From contig NZ_JAQCNH010000078.1 in NCBI RefSeq assembly GCF_028275115.1, positions 28,937-92,936 of the forward strand: 64,000 nucleotides of DNA, given 5' to 3'. Source of the DNA: Halorientalis sp. (lineage in GTDB: Archaea > Halobacteriota > Halobacteria > Halobacteriales > Haloarculaceae). The notes below the pieces were generated by a model that saw only the letters and a program-made list of their open reading frames with translations, was not told the origin of the DNA and did no database searches. Positions within the stretch are counted from its first letter, which is position 1; each line of letters opens with the position of its first letter. Positions 16,209 to 25,652 of the stretch are shown in pieces. The position numbers and the translations under genes are program-made.

Positions 16209-17006
16209 TCACGAACTGGGGGCGACGGCGAGTCCACACGCGCCGGACAGGCCGAGCGCCCGGGTGCGCCAGCCGTCGCCGGCGTCGACAAGCAGCGTCC
16301 CGCTCTCGGTGACGCCGTAGACACCGTCACCGTGGGCGACCGCCACGACCGACTCGTCGGCCGGGACCCCGCATTCGCGCCAGTCGTCCCCGTCGCCCGT
16401 GTAGAGCGCGTCGGCACTCGCGGCGTAGCCCCGGCCGGGACTGCTGGCGACCGCGGTGAACGCGCCGTCGCTGGCTTTCGCCCAGCCTGGGCCGAGGTAG
16501 TACAGGCCGTCGTCGGTCGCGGCCAGCGGCGTTCCGCCGGTCGCCACGTCCCGGGTGTCCGCAAGGCCGACGTGACCGGGGCCGTCGCCGACGCGGTAGA
16601 CGCCCCCGGCCGCCCCCAGCAGGTCACCGTCGATAGCCCGCACGCCTTCGACCGTGCCCAGTGTCGTCCAGCCCCCGTCGTCTCGACGGGCGACCCGGCC
16701 GTCGGGCCCCGCCGCCAGGAGGGCGTCGCCGTCGAACCCGACCGCGACGGCGGGGCCGAAGCCGGTCGGGTCGTACCCCCCGTCGGAACTGACGAGTACG
16801 TCGTCGTCGGTCGCGACGGCCAGAAAGTCGGGACCGGCGGCCACGTCCTGAGCGGCACAGCGGTGAGCCAGCGAGAACTCGCCGACGATGTCGGCCGAGA
16901 CGGCGACGACGGCCACGCCGAGGTCGGCGGCGACGTACAACTCCGTCGTTCCAGTTTTTTCACCGTAGACCCGCTTCTCGTTGAGACTGGTGTCCGCGTC
17001 GCTCAT
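16209..17006 (-). CDS. Beta-propeller-like protein (HVO_0234 type)
   Basis: The 265-residue protein consists of repeated short beta motifs such as GPDFLAVATDDDVLVSSDGG, GDALLAAGPDGRVARRDDG and GTPLAATDDGLYYLG, as in seven-bladed propellers. No signal peptide or catalytic motif is seen. It resembles a haloarchaeal conserved family without known function. The ATG at 17006 (MSDADTS) is preferred to a longer upstream start because the sequence before it looks non-coding. Confidence 0.8.
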   Translation of the reverse strand: MSDADTSLNEKRVYGEKTGTTELYVAADLGVAVVAVSADIVGEFSLAHRCAAQDVAAGPDFLAVATDDDVLVSSDGGYDPTGFGPAVAVGFDGDALLAAGPDGRVARRDDGGWTTLGTVEGVRAIDGDLLGAAGGVYRVGDGPGHVGLADTRDVATGGTPLAATDDGLYYLGPGWAKASDGAFTAVASSPGRGYAASADALYTGDGDDWRECGVPADESVVAVAHGDGVYGVTESGTLLVDAGDGWRTRALGLSGACGLAVAPSS

Positions 17007-17086
17007 AGGTGTCACTGGTTCGCGCGAGATTGAAAGCGTACCGACTGACCGGTCCACCCGAGTGCTGCTGGCGCGCAGTGCCGACG

Positions 17087-17917
17087 CTACCGACGCTCGG
17101 TGCTGCTATCGCCGCGGTCGCCATCGTCGTTCGCTGTCACGGACTCCGTCGACGACGCCGCGGCCGCTTCCGTCATCGTCACCGCGGTCGCGCCGTCGGG
17201 TTCCCAGACGACCCGGACGGCGAACGCCGCGTCGACCCCGACGGTGAGGCTGTCGCCGGCGACAACGGCCGCCGTGCCGTCGCGTTCATCGCTCGCCTCC
17301 CCGCCGAGGGCGGCCCACGAACCCGTCGCGTCCAGTCCGTCCCCGCGAACGAACAGTGCGTCGGCACGGACGCGGTCACCTCCCTGGTGGCTGATCGTCG
17401 CCGTCTCACCGGCGTGGTCGACCTCGAACACTGCCCCCGGCGCGATACTCGACTCACCACGCGGGGTGCTCGACCGCGACCAGACCCGCCACTCGCCGTC
17501 CTGAACCCGCAGTTCGAGGGTCTGTGACACCGCCGCGGCGCCGGCCTCGACCATGTCCCCCGTTCTGAACAGCACCTCGACGGTCGCCTCCTCTTGACCC
17601 GACTCGACGGTTTCGGTCCGCTCGACCGTTATCGACCTGGACGCCAGTTCCTGCGCCTCCGACGACGCAACCTCCTCGACTGGCCCCTCGTCGTGCATGA
17701 GTTCGTTGATTCTGGCCGCGTCGCCGCTGGTGAACGCGTCGAGAAACGTCTCCGCAGTCGCTTCGGGCCCCCGACTGGGGTCGTCGTCCTCGTCGGTCAC
17801 CGCCTCGTCGGTCGTAGTCCCGTTCCCCTCCTCGGTTGGGTCCTGTTCGCTCAGACAGCCTGCAGCCGTGGCCGTTCCGGCCGCCGCCAGCGCCGATAGC
17901 AGCGTGCGTCGTTCCAT
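17087..17917 (-). CDS. Lipoprotein with pilin-like C-terminal domain
   Basis: The N-terminus MERRTLLSALAAAGTATAAGC has a twin arginine-type start and a lipobox ending in AAGC, so the mature protein is likely lipid-anchored outside the cell. An acidic linker follows, then an NTF2/DUF4878-like region around residues 50-140 (ATAETFLDAFTSGDAARINEL, VERTETVESGQEEATVEV). A pilin-like beta domain makes up the C-terminal part (ATISHQGGDRVRADALFVRG, VVAGDSLTVGV). The last domain matches the gene at the window's left edge. The role is unknown. Confidence 0.85.
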   Translation of the reverse strand: MERRTLLSALAAAGTATAAGCLSEQDPTEEGNGTTTDEAVTDEDDDPSRGPEATAETFLDAFTSGDAARINELMHDEGPVEEVASSEAQELASRSITVERTETVESGQEEATVEVLFRTGDMVEAGAAAVSQTLELRVQDGEWRVWSRSSTPRGESSIAPGAVFEVDHAGETATISHQGGDRVRADALFVRGDGLDATGSWAALGGEASDERDGTAAVVAGDSLTVGVDAAFAVRVVWEPDGATAVTMTEAAAASSTESVTANDDGDRGDSSTERR

Positions 17918-17960
17918 ACGGCGTGCCGACGGCCGGCAGGTAAAAAGGGGCGCTGGAGAG

Positions 17961-17976
17961 TAAAACAGCTGTTTTA
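17961..17976. promoter_or_regulatory. Perfect 16-bp palindrome between hemL and the lipoprotein gene
   Basis: TAAAACAGCTGTTTTA is a perfect palindrome. It lies 26 bp after the hemL stop and 43 bp before the lipoprotein start, both genes being on the minus strand. It could be an operator for the lipoprotein gene or part of a hemL terminator; the T-rich arms fit either. Confidence 0.4.
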
Positions 17977-18002
17977 TCCACGCGGCCACACGGCCGTGCC
18001 AG

Positions 18003-19343
18003 TCACAGCGCCTGCTTGTACGCCTCTAGGGTTTCGTCGACGTCCTCCTCGGTGTGGGCGTACGTGACGAACTGGGACTCGAACTGGTTCTGTGAGAGGA
18101 ACACGCCCTGGTCTTTCATCTTCGGCCAGAAAACGCGCCGCCACCGGTCGGTCTCGCCGCCGGCCACGTCCGAACCGGTTTTCGGGCAGCGGTCGTAGCG
18201 CGGACAGCTCTCGCGCTGCTGACAGCCGCCCTCGCAGTGGCCCTCGAAACTGCCGGGTGCCTCGCGGGTGAACACGAGTTTGAACATCCCGTCGGTGCCG
18301 GTGATGGTGTAGGCCGGGGCCTGGTCTTCGACGATTTCGCCGACGCCGAGCCGGAGTCGCTCGCCGAGGTCGTGGATATGGTCGTGGACGTCGTGTTCGG
18401 CGGCGTAACGCAGTGACTCGAGCCCGGCGGCCATCGTGACGGGGTGGCCGGAGAAGGTGCCAGCCTGGAACACGTCGCCGGAGGGAGTGAACCGCTCCAT
18501 GAGCTGGGCGGAACCACCGATGGCACCGACCGGGAATCCGCCGCCGATGAGCTTGCCGAAGGTCGTCAGATCGGGTTCGATGCCGAACTTTCCCTGGGCA
18601 CACTGGAGGCCGCCGACCCGGAAGCCAGTGATGACCTCGTCGAAGATCAGCAGTGCGTCGTGGGCTTCGGTGAGGTCGCGGAGAGCCTCGTGGTAGCCGT
18701 CGACGGGTTCGATGATACCGTAGTTGGCGAGGATTGGTTCGACGAGGACGCCCGCGATTTCGTCGCCGTAGTCCTCGAAGACGCGGTGGGCGGCCTCCTC
18801 GTCGTTGAACGGAATGGCGAGCGTCTCGTCGGCGAAGGACTGGGGGATGCCCGGGCTCGACGGTCTGGTGTCGTCGTACTCGCCCTCGACGAGGGTGCTC
18901 TCCTGTGCGCCGTGGTAGCCGCCCTGCATCACGACGATCTTGTCGCGACCCGTGTGGGCGCGGGCGAGGCGGCAGGCCGAGACCGTGGCCTCGGTACCGG
19001 AGTTGACGAACCGCAGCATCTCGACGCTCGGGACATGACGGGCGACGAACTCGGCGTGTTCGACCTCGATCTCGGTCGGCATCCCGTACATCGGCCCTTC
19101 GCTAGCGTGGGACTGAATGGCCGACTCCACGGGCTGGGGGGTGTCGTGGCCGTACAGGAGCGGCCCGAGGCCCATCAGCCAGTCGACGTAGCGGTTGCCG
19201 TCGACGTCGACGACGTGGCCGCCGTCGCCCCGCTCGATGAAGGGCGGGTAGGGCTCGATTGCCGCCCGCACCGCGGAGTTGACGCCGCCAGGCAACACCG
19301 ACAGTGCCCGGTCGTACAGGTCGCGCGACTGCTCGTGAGTCAT
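18003..19343 (-). CDS. hemL: Glutamate-1-semialdehyde 2,1-aminomutase
   Basis: The 446-residue PLP enzyme converts glutamate 1-semialdehyde to 5-aminolevulinate, the tetrapyrrole precursor. Key features are NSGTEAT (residues 114-120, phosphate binding), FDEVITGFR (234-242) and the PLP lysine K264 in [16 protein letters not shown] region near the C-terminus contains four cysteines (C370, C374, C380, C386) in a short insert not found in typical bacterial HemL; it could bind metal. hemB lies 7.5 kb away on the same strand. The ATG at 19343 ([14 protein letters not shown]) fits the family start. Confidence 0.95.
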   Translation of the reverse strand: MTHEQSRDLYDRALSVLPGGVNSAVRAAIEPYPPFIERGDGGHVVDVDGNRYVDWLMGLGPLLYGHDTPQPVESAIQSHASEGPMYGMPTEIEVEHAEFVARHVPSVEMLRFVNSGTEATVSACRLARAHTGRDKIVVMQGGYHGAQESTLVEGEYDDTRPSSPGIPQSFADETLAIPFNDEEAAHRVFEDYGDEIAGVLVEPILANYGIIEPVDGYHEALRDLTEAHDALLIFDEVITGFRVGGLQCAQGKFGIEPDLTTFGKLIGGGFPVGAIGGSAQLMERFTPSGDVFQAGTFSGHPVTMAAGLESLRYAAEHDVHDHIHDLGERLRLGVGEIVEDQAPAYTITGTDGMFKLVFTREAPGSFEGHCEGGCQQRESCPRYDRCPKTGSDVAGGETDRWRRVFWPKMKDQGVFLSQNQFESQFVTYAHTEEDVDETLEAYKQAL

Positions 19344-19468
19344 ACCATCTCTTGGCCCGCCCGCACCAAAGACCTGACTCACTCGCCCCGGACGCACCCC
19401 CACACGCCGCCGGTGATGAGGTTTTACTCGGTCGCGGCCGCGACGTGCCTGCGGGCCTCCTCGCGGGT

Positions 19469-20868
19469 CATAGCGGATACAGCGCGGAAACCCACCCCTT
19501 CAGGGGTGGGAGGAAGCGCGTAATCTCCGGGGACCAAACCACCACACAACAGCCCGGCCTACTCCCCGACGTATTTCAACCACCAGCAACACATATGAAG
19601 TATGGATGTGCGGCGCACTGTTCCGGTCAAACTCGACGTGGATAATGATGGTGCCGCGCTCCTGCGTGAGACGGTAGACGAGTTCCTGTGGGCGGCAAAC
19701 TACGTCGTAGACCACACCTTCGACGGCGAATACGTCGAAACCAGCAAGACCACGTTGCACGAGGAAACCTACGACGAGATACGTGACCGAACACGGCTCC
19801 ACAGCCAACACGTCCAAGCCGCCCGGAACAAAGCCGCCGATACGCTCAAAGGCGTCGTCGCGCGGTGGCAACAGGGCGAGTACGCCGGAAAGCCCCACTT
19901 CTCGACGCCGACTGTCGTGTACGACAAGCGGTGTGCCACTTTCCACGACGACTACGCTTCCCTCGCCACGATAGACGGACGAATCGACGCCCAGTACGTT
20001 CTGCCCGACGACGAGCGGGACACGCCCCACGCCGAGTACCTGTTCGCCGACGACTACGAGGTGACAGGGGCGGAGCTACACCACAGAGATGGCGAGTGGT
20101 TCCTTCACATCCGCACAAAGGCGGAGGTGGAGTCTGACACACCGGCACAGGCAACGACCGGGCACCAAACCCTAACGGTCCTCGGCGTTGACCTCGGTGT
20201 GAACCAACTCGCCGTCACCAGCACAGGGATGTTCTGGACGGGCGACGAGTTCGACCACTGGCGGCGTGAGTACGAACAGCGGCGTGGCGACCTCGGGCAG
20301 TGCGATACGCGGTGGGCACACGAGAACATCCAGTCTGTCGGTCGCACAGAGACAGGGCGGTTGACACAGATGCTCCATCGTATCGCTAACGAAATCCTCG
20401 CTGAAGCCGACGAGAACGGCTGTACGGTAATAGCGTTTGAGCAACTGACTGGTATCCGCGACCGGCTTCCCGGTGCGTCGTGGGGGCACAAGTGGGCGTT
20501 CGAGCGTCTGTACCAGTACGTCGAGTACAAAGCCGAGCTACGCGGTATCGACGCGGAACAGGTAGACCCCGAGAACACGTCGCGGCGGTGTTCGACGTGT
20601 GGATTCACCCACCCCGACAACCGCGACGGCGAGGCGTTCGAGTGCCTGAAATGCGGCTACCAGAACCACGCCGACTACAATGCCGCGAAGAATATCGGAC
20701 TGCGGTATCTCCGCCGGAACCAAACTGGGGACGGCGGAGGCGCACCCGTAGGCGTGCGCTTAAACAGCGGGATGTTGAACGCGAACGGAGAGTATGAACC
20801 TCCTGCCGAGGATTCGGCCCGAGCGGGAGTCCACGCTGAAAGCCCACCCCTTTAGGGGTGGGTTAGCT
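19469..20868 (+). mobile_element. tnpB-only IS605/IS1341-type insertion sequence
   Basis: The element has a left-end hairpin (CCCACCCCTT-CA-GGGGTGGG, about 19492-19512) and a right-end hairpin (CCCACCCCTTTAGGGGTGGG, about 20843-20862) around one intact tnpB. No tnpA is present inside it. The outer limits are approximate. The left limit is set by the extent of similarity to 14824-14878, the right by the end of the right hairpin. Mobilisation would need a TnpA in trans. Confidence 0.8.
19602..20855 (+). CDS. tnpB: RNA-guided endonuclease TnpB (IS605 OrfB family)
   Basis: The 417-residue protein keeps all the RuvC residues: D in [11 protein letters not shown] (RuvC-I), E in [10 protein letters not shown] (RuvC-II) and D in [11 protein letters not shown] (RuvC-III). 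It also has the zinc finger CSTCGF...CLKCGY between RuvC-II and III. TnpB proteins are guided by an omega RNA made from the 3' end of the element and cut DNA at the donor site, helping the transposon persist. The last codons run into the right-end hairpin, as expected if that RNA overlaps the gene end. Codon use and the hairpin ends mark it as mobile. Confidence 0.95.
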   Translation: MDVRRTVPVKLDVDNDGAALLRETVDEFLWAANYVVDHTFDGEYVETSKTTLHEETYDEIRDRTRLHSQHVQAARNKAADTLKGVVARWQQGEYAGKPHFSTPTVVYDKRCATFHDDYASLATIDGRIDAQYVLPDDERDTPHAEYLFADDYEVTGAELHHRDGEWFLHIRTKAEVESDTPAQATTGHQTLTVLGVDLGVNQLAVTSTGMFWTGDEFDHWRREYEQRRGDLGQCDTRWAHENIQSVGRTETGRLTQMLHRIANEILAEADENGCTVIAFEQLTGIRDRLPGASWGHKWAFERLYQYVEYKAELRGIDAEQVDPENTSRRCSTCGFTHPDNRDGEAFECLKCGYQNHADYNAAKNIGLRYLRRNQTGDGGGAPVGVRLNSGMLNANGEYEPPAEDSARAGVHAESPPL

Positions 20869-21120
20869 TACGCCGCGAACGCCACAGACACAGGCTAACA
20901 GTTCCGGGTCTCCGAAGTCGTCGACCTGCTCCCGCCGGTCCCGTTCCAACGCGTCTGCCTCCGGCTCGTACGTAAAATACACCCGGTAACTACTCTGTAC
21001 CACGCCCTCGATTCGGTGGTCCTCGTCCGGATTGGGCCCGGCGATCTGGGTCTCGCGTTCCGCCTGCATCTCGGCTTTCCAGTCTTCCAGCGTCTTCCCA
21101 GGGTCCCGCTCGTCGGTCAC
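20863..21120 (-). CDS. Small conserved protein of unknown function, 3' end at IS boundary
   Basis: An 85-residue acidic protein (MTDERDPGKTLEDWKAEMQAE), with SSYRVYFTYEPEADALERDRRE in the middle and a C-terminal CVCGVRG. I do not recognise a named family. The stop codon TAA at 20863-20865 falls at the right edge of the tnpB element, so the insertion may have supplied or altered the last residues. There is no signal peptide or membrane segment. Confidence 0.65.
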   Translation of the reverse strand: MTDERDPGKTLEDWKAEMQAERETQIAGPNPDEDHRIEGVVQSSYRVYFTYEPEADALERDRREQVDDFGDPELLACVCGVRGVS

Positions 21121-21222
21121 GGGCGTGTCGTCACGCTCTCAGAATAAAAATGCTCCCCCGGACTCAATTCCCGTCGAACGAGCGTCAGAAAACAGCGAAC
21201 CGCGCACCGGTACCGTCCGGCG

Positions 21223-21687
21223 TCAGTCCTCGGTTTCGAGGTCGATCGCGAACTGCGCGTTCTCCCGGACGACGTCGAGGACGACGCTCGTGTTCGCCGC
21301 CTCCACGTCGGGGTCGGTCAGCAGGTCCTTTATTTTGCGGTTCATCTCGTCGGTGTTTCTGAACTTCCCGACCGTAACCACGTCGTGACTGCCGGTCACC
21401 TCGTAGACGCTGACCATCCGCTCGTGGTCACGCAGGCGGTCGATGACTGCTTTGAGACCGTTGCCATCCACACTGAGGTGGAAGACCGCGGTCACGTCGT
21501 AGCCCAGTCGGTCGTAGTCGACTACCGGTCGGTAGCTCTCGATGATCCCGTCCTCCTCGAGAGCAGACAGCCGCTTCGAAACCGTCGTCGCTGCGAGACC
21601 GGTTTCGCTGGCAATCTCGCGCGCGCTGGCCCGGCCGTCCGAGAGCAGCGCGTTCACGATGCGACGGTCTGTGTCGTCGACTGCCAT
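21223..21687 (-). CDS. Lrp/AsnC family transcriptional regulator (amt-glnK associated)
   Basis: The 154-residue protein has an N-terminal winged HTH (DRRIVNALLSDGRASAREIA and TTVSKRLSALEEDGII) and a C-terminal RAM/AsnC ligand domain (VSVYEVTGSHDVVTVGKF). Lrp proteins form octamers and sense amino acids. The gene follows glnK with only 3 bp between them and likely shares its operon. It resembles the Lrp at 48504-48959, next to glnA, throughout its length. A nitrogen-control function is inferred from this context. Confidence 0.92.
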   Translation of the reverse strand: MAVDDTDRRIVNALLSDGRASAREIASETGLAATTVSKRLSALEEDGIIESYRPVVDYDRLGYDVTAVFHLSVDGNGLKAVIDRLRDHERMVSVYEVTGSHDVVTVGKFRNTDEMNRKIKDLLTDPDVEAANTSVVLDVVRENAQFAIDLETED

Positions 21688-21690
21688 TCG

Positions 21691-22056
21691 TCAGACCGCG
21701 TCTCGACCACGTTTGTCGGTGCGGATCTGGATGGCGTTGTCGACGTCGAGGACGAAGATTTTGCCGTCACCGGGGTCACCGGTGTGGGCGGCGTTCTGGA
21801 TTGCGTCGACGACGTCGTCCGCCGGCACGTCGGCGACGACCGTTTCCAGTTTGACCTTCTCGTGGAGGTCGACGACGTACTCTTCGCCGCGCCACTGTCC
21901 CTTCTTGACCGGCTGGCTCCCGCGGCCGCGGACGTTGGTTACCGTCAGCGAGGGCGCGCCGACTTCGGCGAGGCCTTTTTTTACATCCGATAGCTTACCG
22001 GGCCGGATGAACGCGATCACCATCTTGATATCGCCGTCGTTGGGTGTGTCACTCAT
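21691..22056 (-). CDS. glnK: Nitrogen regulatory protein P-II (GlnK)
   Basis: A 121-residue P-II protein. It carries the T-loop region around [18 protein letters not shown], with Tyr60 at the modification-loop position, and the C-terminal [18 protein letters not shown] signature. GlnK binds ATP/ADP and 2-oxoglutarate and blocks Amt when nitrogen is plentiful. The ATG overlaps the amt stop codon (22053-22056), so translation is coupled. The N-terminus has an eight-residue extension before [10 protein letters not shown]. Confidence 0.96.
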   Translation of the reverse strand: MSDTPNDGDIKMVIAFIRPGKLSDVKKGLAEVGAPSLTVTNVRGRGSQPVKKGQWRGEEYVVDLHEKVKLETVVADVPADDVVDAIQNAAHTGDPGDGKIFVLDVDNAIQIRTDKRGRDAV

Positions 22057-23438
22057 TGCTTCTCACCTTCCGTGTTGACATGACCGCCGTCAGTTTCGAA
22101 CGCTGGGCCGCTACCGCCGTCGGTAACTGCCGTCTCGTCACCACGGTTGAATTCGGGGTAGGTCTCGACGCCGTGCTCGGAGATGTCGAGGCCTTCGCGC
22201 TCGTGACTCTCGGCGACACGGACCTGGCCGACGAGCTTGAACAGGCCGAAGACCCCGGCCGTCGCCAGGATGGTCCAGGCACCGATGATCGTCACGCCGA
22301 CGATCTGTGCGGCGAGAACGTTCGCCGAGAAGCCGTTGACCGAGACGAACGGGAGCAGGATTGCGCCCATCGCACCGGCACTCCCGTGAACCGGGTAGAC
22401 CGCACAGACGTCGTCGATCTTGAGCCGCTTCTCGATGAAGCTGAACACGATGGGGAGCTGACCGCCGGCCAGCAGACCGACCGCGAGCGCGCCCCACCAC
22501 GTCGAGAGATGCGTGATGCTCGTGATGCCGACGAGGCCCGCGAGCATCCCGTTTGCGACGTACAGCGTGTCGACTTTCCCGCTCTGCAGCAGGGAGACAC
22601 CGGCTGCCCCGATGGCACCGGCACCCATCGCGAGCGTCGTCGTCATTGCGACGCGGCCGACCGAACCGGCGGCCGTCATCGACGTTCCGAACGCACCGAG
22701 CGCCAGCGCACCGCCCTCGGTGGTCGTGAACACTGTCGCGGCTGTCCCGACATTGAATCCGTACCAGCCGAAACAGAGAATCAGCGTCCCTAGCACGGCG
22801 AAAGTCATCGAGTGACCGGGAATGACGTTGACGCTGCCGTCACCGTTGTATCGGTCCATGCGCGGACCGATGATGTACGCTGCCGTCAGGCCGGCGACAC
22901 CACCCATGCCGTGGACAATCATCCCGCCCGCGAAGTCGTTGAAACCGACGCCTAGCACGTTGGCGAGGAAGCCACCACCCCAGGTCAGCCCGGTGACGAC
23001 GGGGTAGATGACTGCCGCCAGCATGATAGTGTAGCTAACGTACGCACGGAGTTTTGCGCGGCCGGCCACTGCCCCGGAGACGATGGTCGCCGCCGTCATG
23101 GCGAACACCGCACCGAACAACCAGCTGACCCACCCGTCCGTGTTTTCGGGCGAGATGGTACTCTGGAACGCACTCGCGAAGTCGACCGCCCCGCCGCTGG
23201 TCAGTGCGGCGACGATCGTCGATACTGCAGCCCCGACCAGGAAAAACATGATGACCCCAACAGACCACGTCAACATGTTCTTTGTCAGCTGGTTGGCGAC
23301 GTTTTTCGCACGTACCTGTCCGGCCTCCAGCATCGCAAAGCCCGCGTGCATGAAGAAAATCAGGAACGTGACTGTCAACACCCACATCGTGTTGACGCCG
23401 TCGATAATCGTCGCGGGGTCTGCCTGTAGCAGGGTCAT
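22053..23438 (-). CDS. amt: Ammonium transporter Amt
   Basis: The 461-residue protein has about eleven membrane helices. It has the Amt motifs [19 protein letters not shown] at the N-terminus, [17 protein letters not shown] (pore histidine region) and [12 protein letters not shown] cytosolic C-terminal tail of about 50 residues ends in an acidic, glycine-rich stretch. It imports ammonium and is expected to be gated by GlnK, encoded by the overlapping next gene. The ATG at 23438 (MTLLQADP) is chosen; an upstream start at 23450 would add four residues. Confidence 0.96.
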   Translation of the reverse strand: MTLLQADPATIIDGVNTMWVLTVTFLIFFMHAGFAMLEAGQVRAKNVANQLTKNMLTWSVGVIMFFLVGAAVSTIVAALTSGGAVDFASAFQSTISPENTDGWVSWLFGAVFAMTAATIVSGAVAGRAKLRAYVSYTIMLAAVIYPVVTGLTWGGGFLANVLGVGFNDFAGGMIVHGMGGVAGLTAAYIIGPRMDRYNGDGSVNVIPGHSMTFAVLGTLILCFGWYGFNVGTAATVFTTTEGGALALGAFGTSMTAAGSVGRVAMTTTLAMGAGAIGAAGVSLLQSGKVDTLYVANGMLAGLVGITSITHLSTWWGALAVGLLAGGQLPIVFSFIEKRLKIDDVCAVYPVHGSAGAMGAILLPFVSVNGFSANVLAAQIVGVTIIGAWTILATAGVFGLFKLVGQVRVAESHEREGLDISEHGVETYPEFNRGDETAVTDGGSGPAFETDGGHVNTEGEKQ

Positions 23439-23883
23439 GCAGCCACCCACCGTACACCAACGGGCAGACTACCCGTGTGGTTGTCTAACTTTTCACCGAA
23501 GCACGCTATGTTTGTTTGGTATTTCACGAGAGAACATCATGGAATCCCACTACATAAGCGTTAGGTTAAAAGATAGATTATTTTTGGAGGATAGATAGAC
23601 GAACGTTCGGATTACAAGCAACTATTATGGATATAAGGTTGTATTCCGTCCAGTCTCTCGGTAACTGTGGTCTACATTTCCAAACGTTCGTGAACCCACA
23701 TTTCGCCGGATGACCCGCTTGTAGCCGGTGCGCGAGCAGATAGTGCCGACTCTCAGAGTTTTGTGCCCATTTGGTACCGACTCGTCTCGACGGCCCGGCG
23801 TACTGTCGCATCTGTGTCGATGGTCGCCGCTTACCGACCGTTCGACCAGTTATTGCGACGAATCGACCGAGGGACTCACGTGG
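23439..23883. other. Intergenic region upstream of amt, AT-rich, no supported gene
   Basis: This 445-bp region upstream of amt holds no convincing gene. Its middle (about 23510-23680) is unusually AT-rich. Two related sites are visible: CGAACGTTCG at about 23600, a perfect palindrome, and AAACGTTCGTG at about 23679. They could be regulator sites but lie 160-250 bp from amt. The remaining part is GC-rich and ends at the stop of the DUF7519-like gene. Confidence 0.5.
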
Positions 23884-24372
23884 TTACGCTTCAGGCGCGA
23901 GTGCCAGTGCAGTCGTCAGACAGATTCCGCCGACCAGCAGGAGGCCGACTCCGACCGGTTCGGCCTCGACCGACAGCAGTGTCGGTGTGACTGCGACCCC
24001 AGCTGCCGCCAGCGCCACCGCAGTGACCCCGGCGGCGTGGGTCGCTTCCAACCGACGGGTGTCGGCCGCCTCGTCGAGCGACGCCCGGAGCTCCGCGGCC
24101 GTTCGGCCGACCGTCCAGGCGACGACGACGGCCGCGCCGGCCCCCACGAGTTGTGCGGTTCCGGCGCCCGATACGCCGCCGGCCACGACGGCGCCGAACT
24201 GCCCGAGACACCCACCCGTGACGAGGGCCGCTCGGCCACGGACCGACCCCGCGGCGAGTCCGAACAGCCCGAACGCCCCAAAGACCGTGGCGAGAGGCCC
24301 GACACCGGCGAGGACGAACGCCACGATGCCCGCGCCCGTGGCGTAGCAGGCGGCCAGTCGTCCGACCCTCAC
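23884..24372 (-). CDS. Membrane protein (DUF7519-like) of the DUF58 operon
   Basis: About 162 residues made up almost entirely of hydrophobic segments (YATGAGIVAFVLAGVGPLA, TVFGAFGLFGLAAGS, AALVTGGCLGQFGAVVAGG, LVGAGAAVVVAWTVG and others). GTG at 24372 is used because it overlaps the stop of the upstream gene as GTGA, the same coupling seen elsewhere in this operon. A longer GTG start exists at 24381. Assignment to DUF7519 is by position and type, not by motif. Confidence 0.75.
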   Translation of the reverse strand: MRVGRLAACYATGAGIVAFVLAGVGPLATVFGAFGLFGLAAGSVRGRAALVTGGCLGQFGAVVAGGVSGAGTAQLVGAGAAVVVAWTVGRTAAELRASLDEAADTRRLEATHAAGVTAVALAAAGVAVTPTLLSVEAEPVGVGLLLVGGICLTTALALAPEA

Positions 24373-25652
24373 CGCGACCACCCGGCGGTCGCGAATGCGC
24401 GCTCGATCCGCTCGTCCGGCCCCAGCTCAACGACCGGGACGCCGCTGGCGCGAACGTCGGCCAGCCGGTCCCGGCGCTCGAACCGCGCGAGCGTCCGACC
24501 GGCCGTGTTCTCGACGGTCGGGTTCGGACTGACGACGCTGACCGGCCTCCCCAGCGCGGCCAGCCCCTCTATCAGCGTCACGGCAGCGTCGTCGACCGCC
24601 GGCGTCAACACGATCACTTCGGCGGTCGCGGGGAGGCGTTCGCGGAGCCACTCGCGACCGGCGTCGGCTCCGGCGCCCGCCACGTCATCGTCCTCGCCAT
24701 CCGGTCCCTGCTCGACGGACCGTGCAAACAGTTCCCGTGCGCGCTGCTCGTGTGCGCGCCCGCGACCGGGCGGAAGCCACGCTCGACCGGGCCCCATCGT
24801 CGCGACGCCGACGCGGTGATCGTCGGCCGAGAGGCCGCCGAACAGCGCGTCGGCCCCCGACAGCGACCGCTCGACTGCGGTTTCGCCCTCCGGGGTCGGT
24901 GCAACCGCCGCGACGGACCGGGTGTCGACTACGAGGACGACCGGGAGCGACCGCTCCGGGTGGAACTCGACGGTCGCCAGTTCGCCCGTTCTGGCCCGTC
25001 GTCGCCAGTCGACGCGACTCAGCGGGTCGCCCCGTCGGTACTCACGAATCGTCCGGAACGTCAGGCCGCTCCCGGAGCCATCGACCGTCTGTCGGCCGGC
25101 GAAGCGGGCGTTCGCGGCTCGGAGTGGGAGCCGCTGGCCGTCGTTGAGCCCCGGTGGCTCACCCACGTCCGTCGCGTCGTCGGCCTCGACCTCTGCCCGG
25201 CGCTCGATCACGCCCGCGGCGTCCCGGAGGAGCGCCGTCGCGGGCTGGAACTCGTGAGCACCGGAGGCGGCCTCGACCGAGTACGACAGCCTGGCCGTCC
25301 CACCGGGCCGCAGGCTCGTCCCGAGACTCGGCGCCCCGTCGACGACCCCGAGTGCAGGCGGCACGCCGTCGACCAGTCTGAGTTCCGGAATCGTCCGGTC
25401 GCCGACGTTCTCGACCGCGAGCCGGACCGTCACCTCCTCGCCGGGGTCCGGCTCTGGCTCGCTCACCGTCCGGGTGAGCGCCAGCGTCCCGTCCGGCGGC
25501 GCGACCACACGACCGTACGCCAGCAGTGCGACCGCGAGGGCGGCGACGGGCAACAGTGCCGGCGTCCAGGTGAGGAGGCCGAGCGCGCCGGCGAGCAACG
25601 CCGCGGCGCTCAGCCCACGCCACCGCTCGGTCCGCTGGACCGTCCCGGTCAC
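24369..25652 (-). CDS. DUF58 domain protein
   Basis: The 427-residue protein has two N-terminal membrane helices (LSAAALLAGALGLLTWTPALLPVAALAVALLAYG) and an immunoglobulin-like region (EPEPDPGEEVTVRLAVENVGD). The DUF58 signature follows: FRTIREYRRGDPLSRVDWRRRARTGEL, then VVLVVDTR at the start of a vWA-like fold. DUF58 proteins usually work with a MoxR ATPase; none is visible next to this operon. GTG at 25652 overlaps the previous stop (GTGA). The longer upstream frame runs through the neighbouring gene and is rejected. Confidence 0.88.
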   Translation of the reverse strand: MTGTVQRTERWRGLSAAALLAGALGLLTWTPALLPVAALAVALLAYGRVVAPPDGTLALTRTVSEPEPDPGEEVTVRLAVENVGDRTIPELRLVDGVPPALGVVDGAPSLGTSLRPGGTARLSYSVEAASGAHEFQPATALLRDAAGVIERRAEVEADDATDVGEPPGLNDGQRLPLRAANARFAGRQTVDGSGSGLTFRTIREYRRGDPLSRVDWRRRARTGELATVEFHPERSLPVVLVVDTRSVAAVAPTPEGETAVERSLSGADALFGGLSADDHRVGVATMGPGRAWLPPGRGRAHEQRARELFARSVEQGPDGEDDDVAGAGADAGREWLRERLPATAEVIVLTPAVDDAAVTLIEGLAALGRPVSVVSPNPTVENTAGRTLARFERRDRLADVRASGVPVVELGPDERIERAFATAGWSR

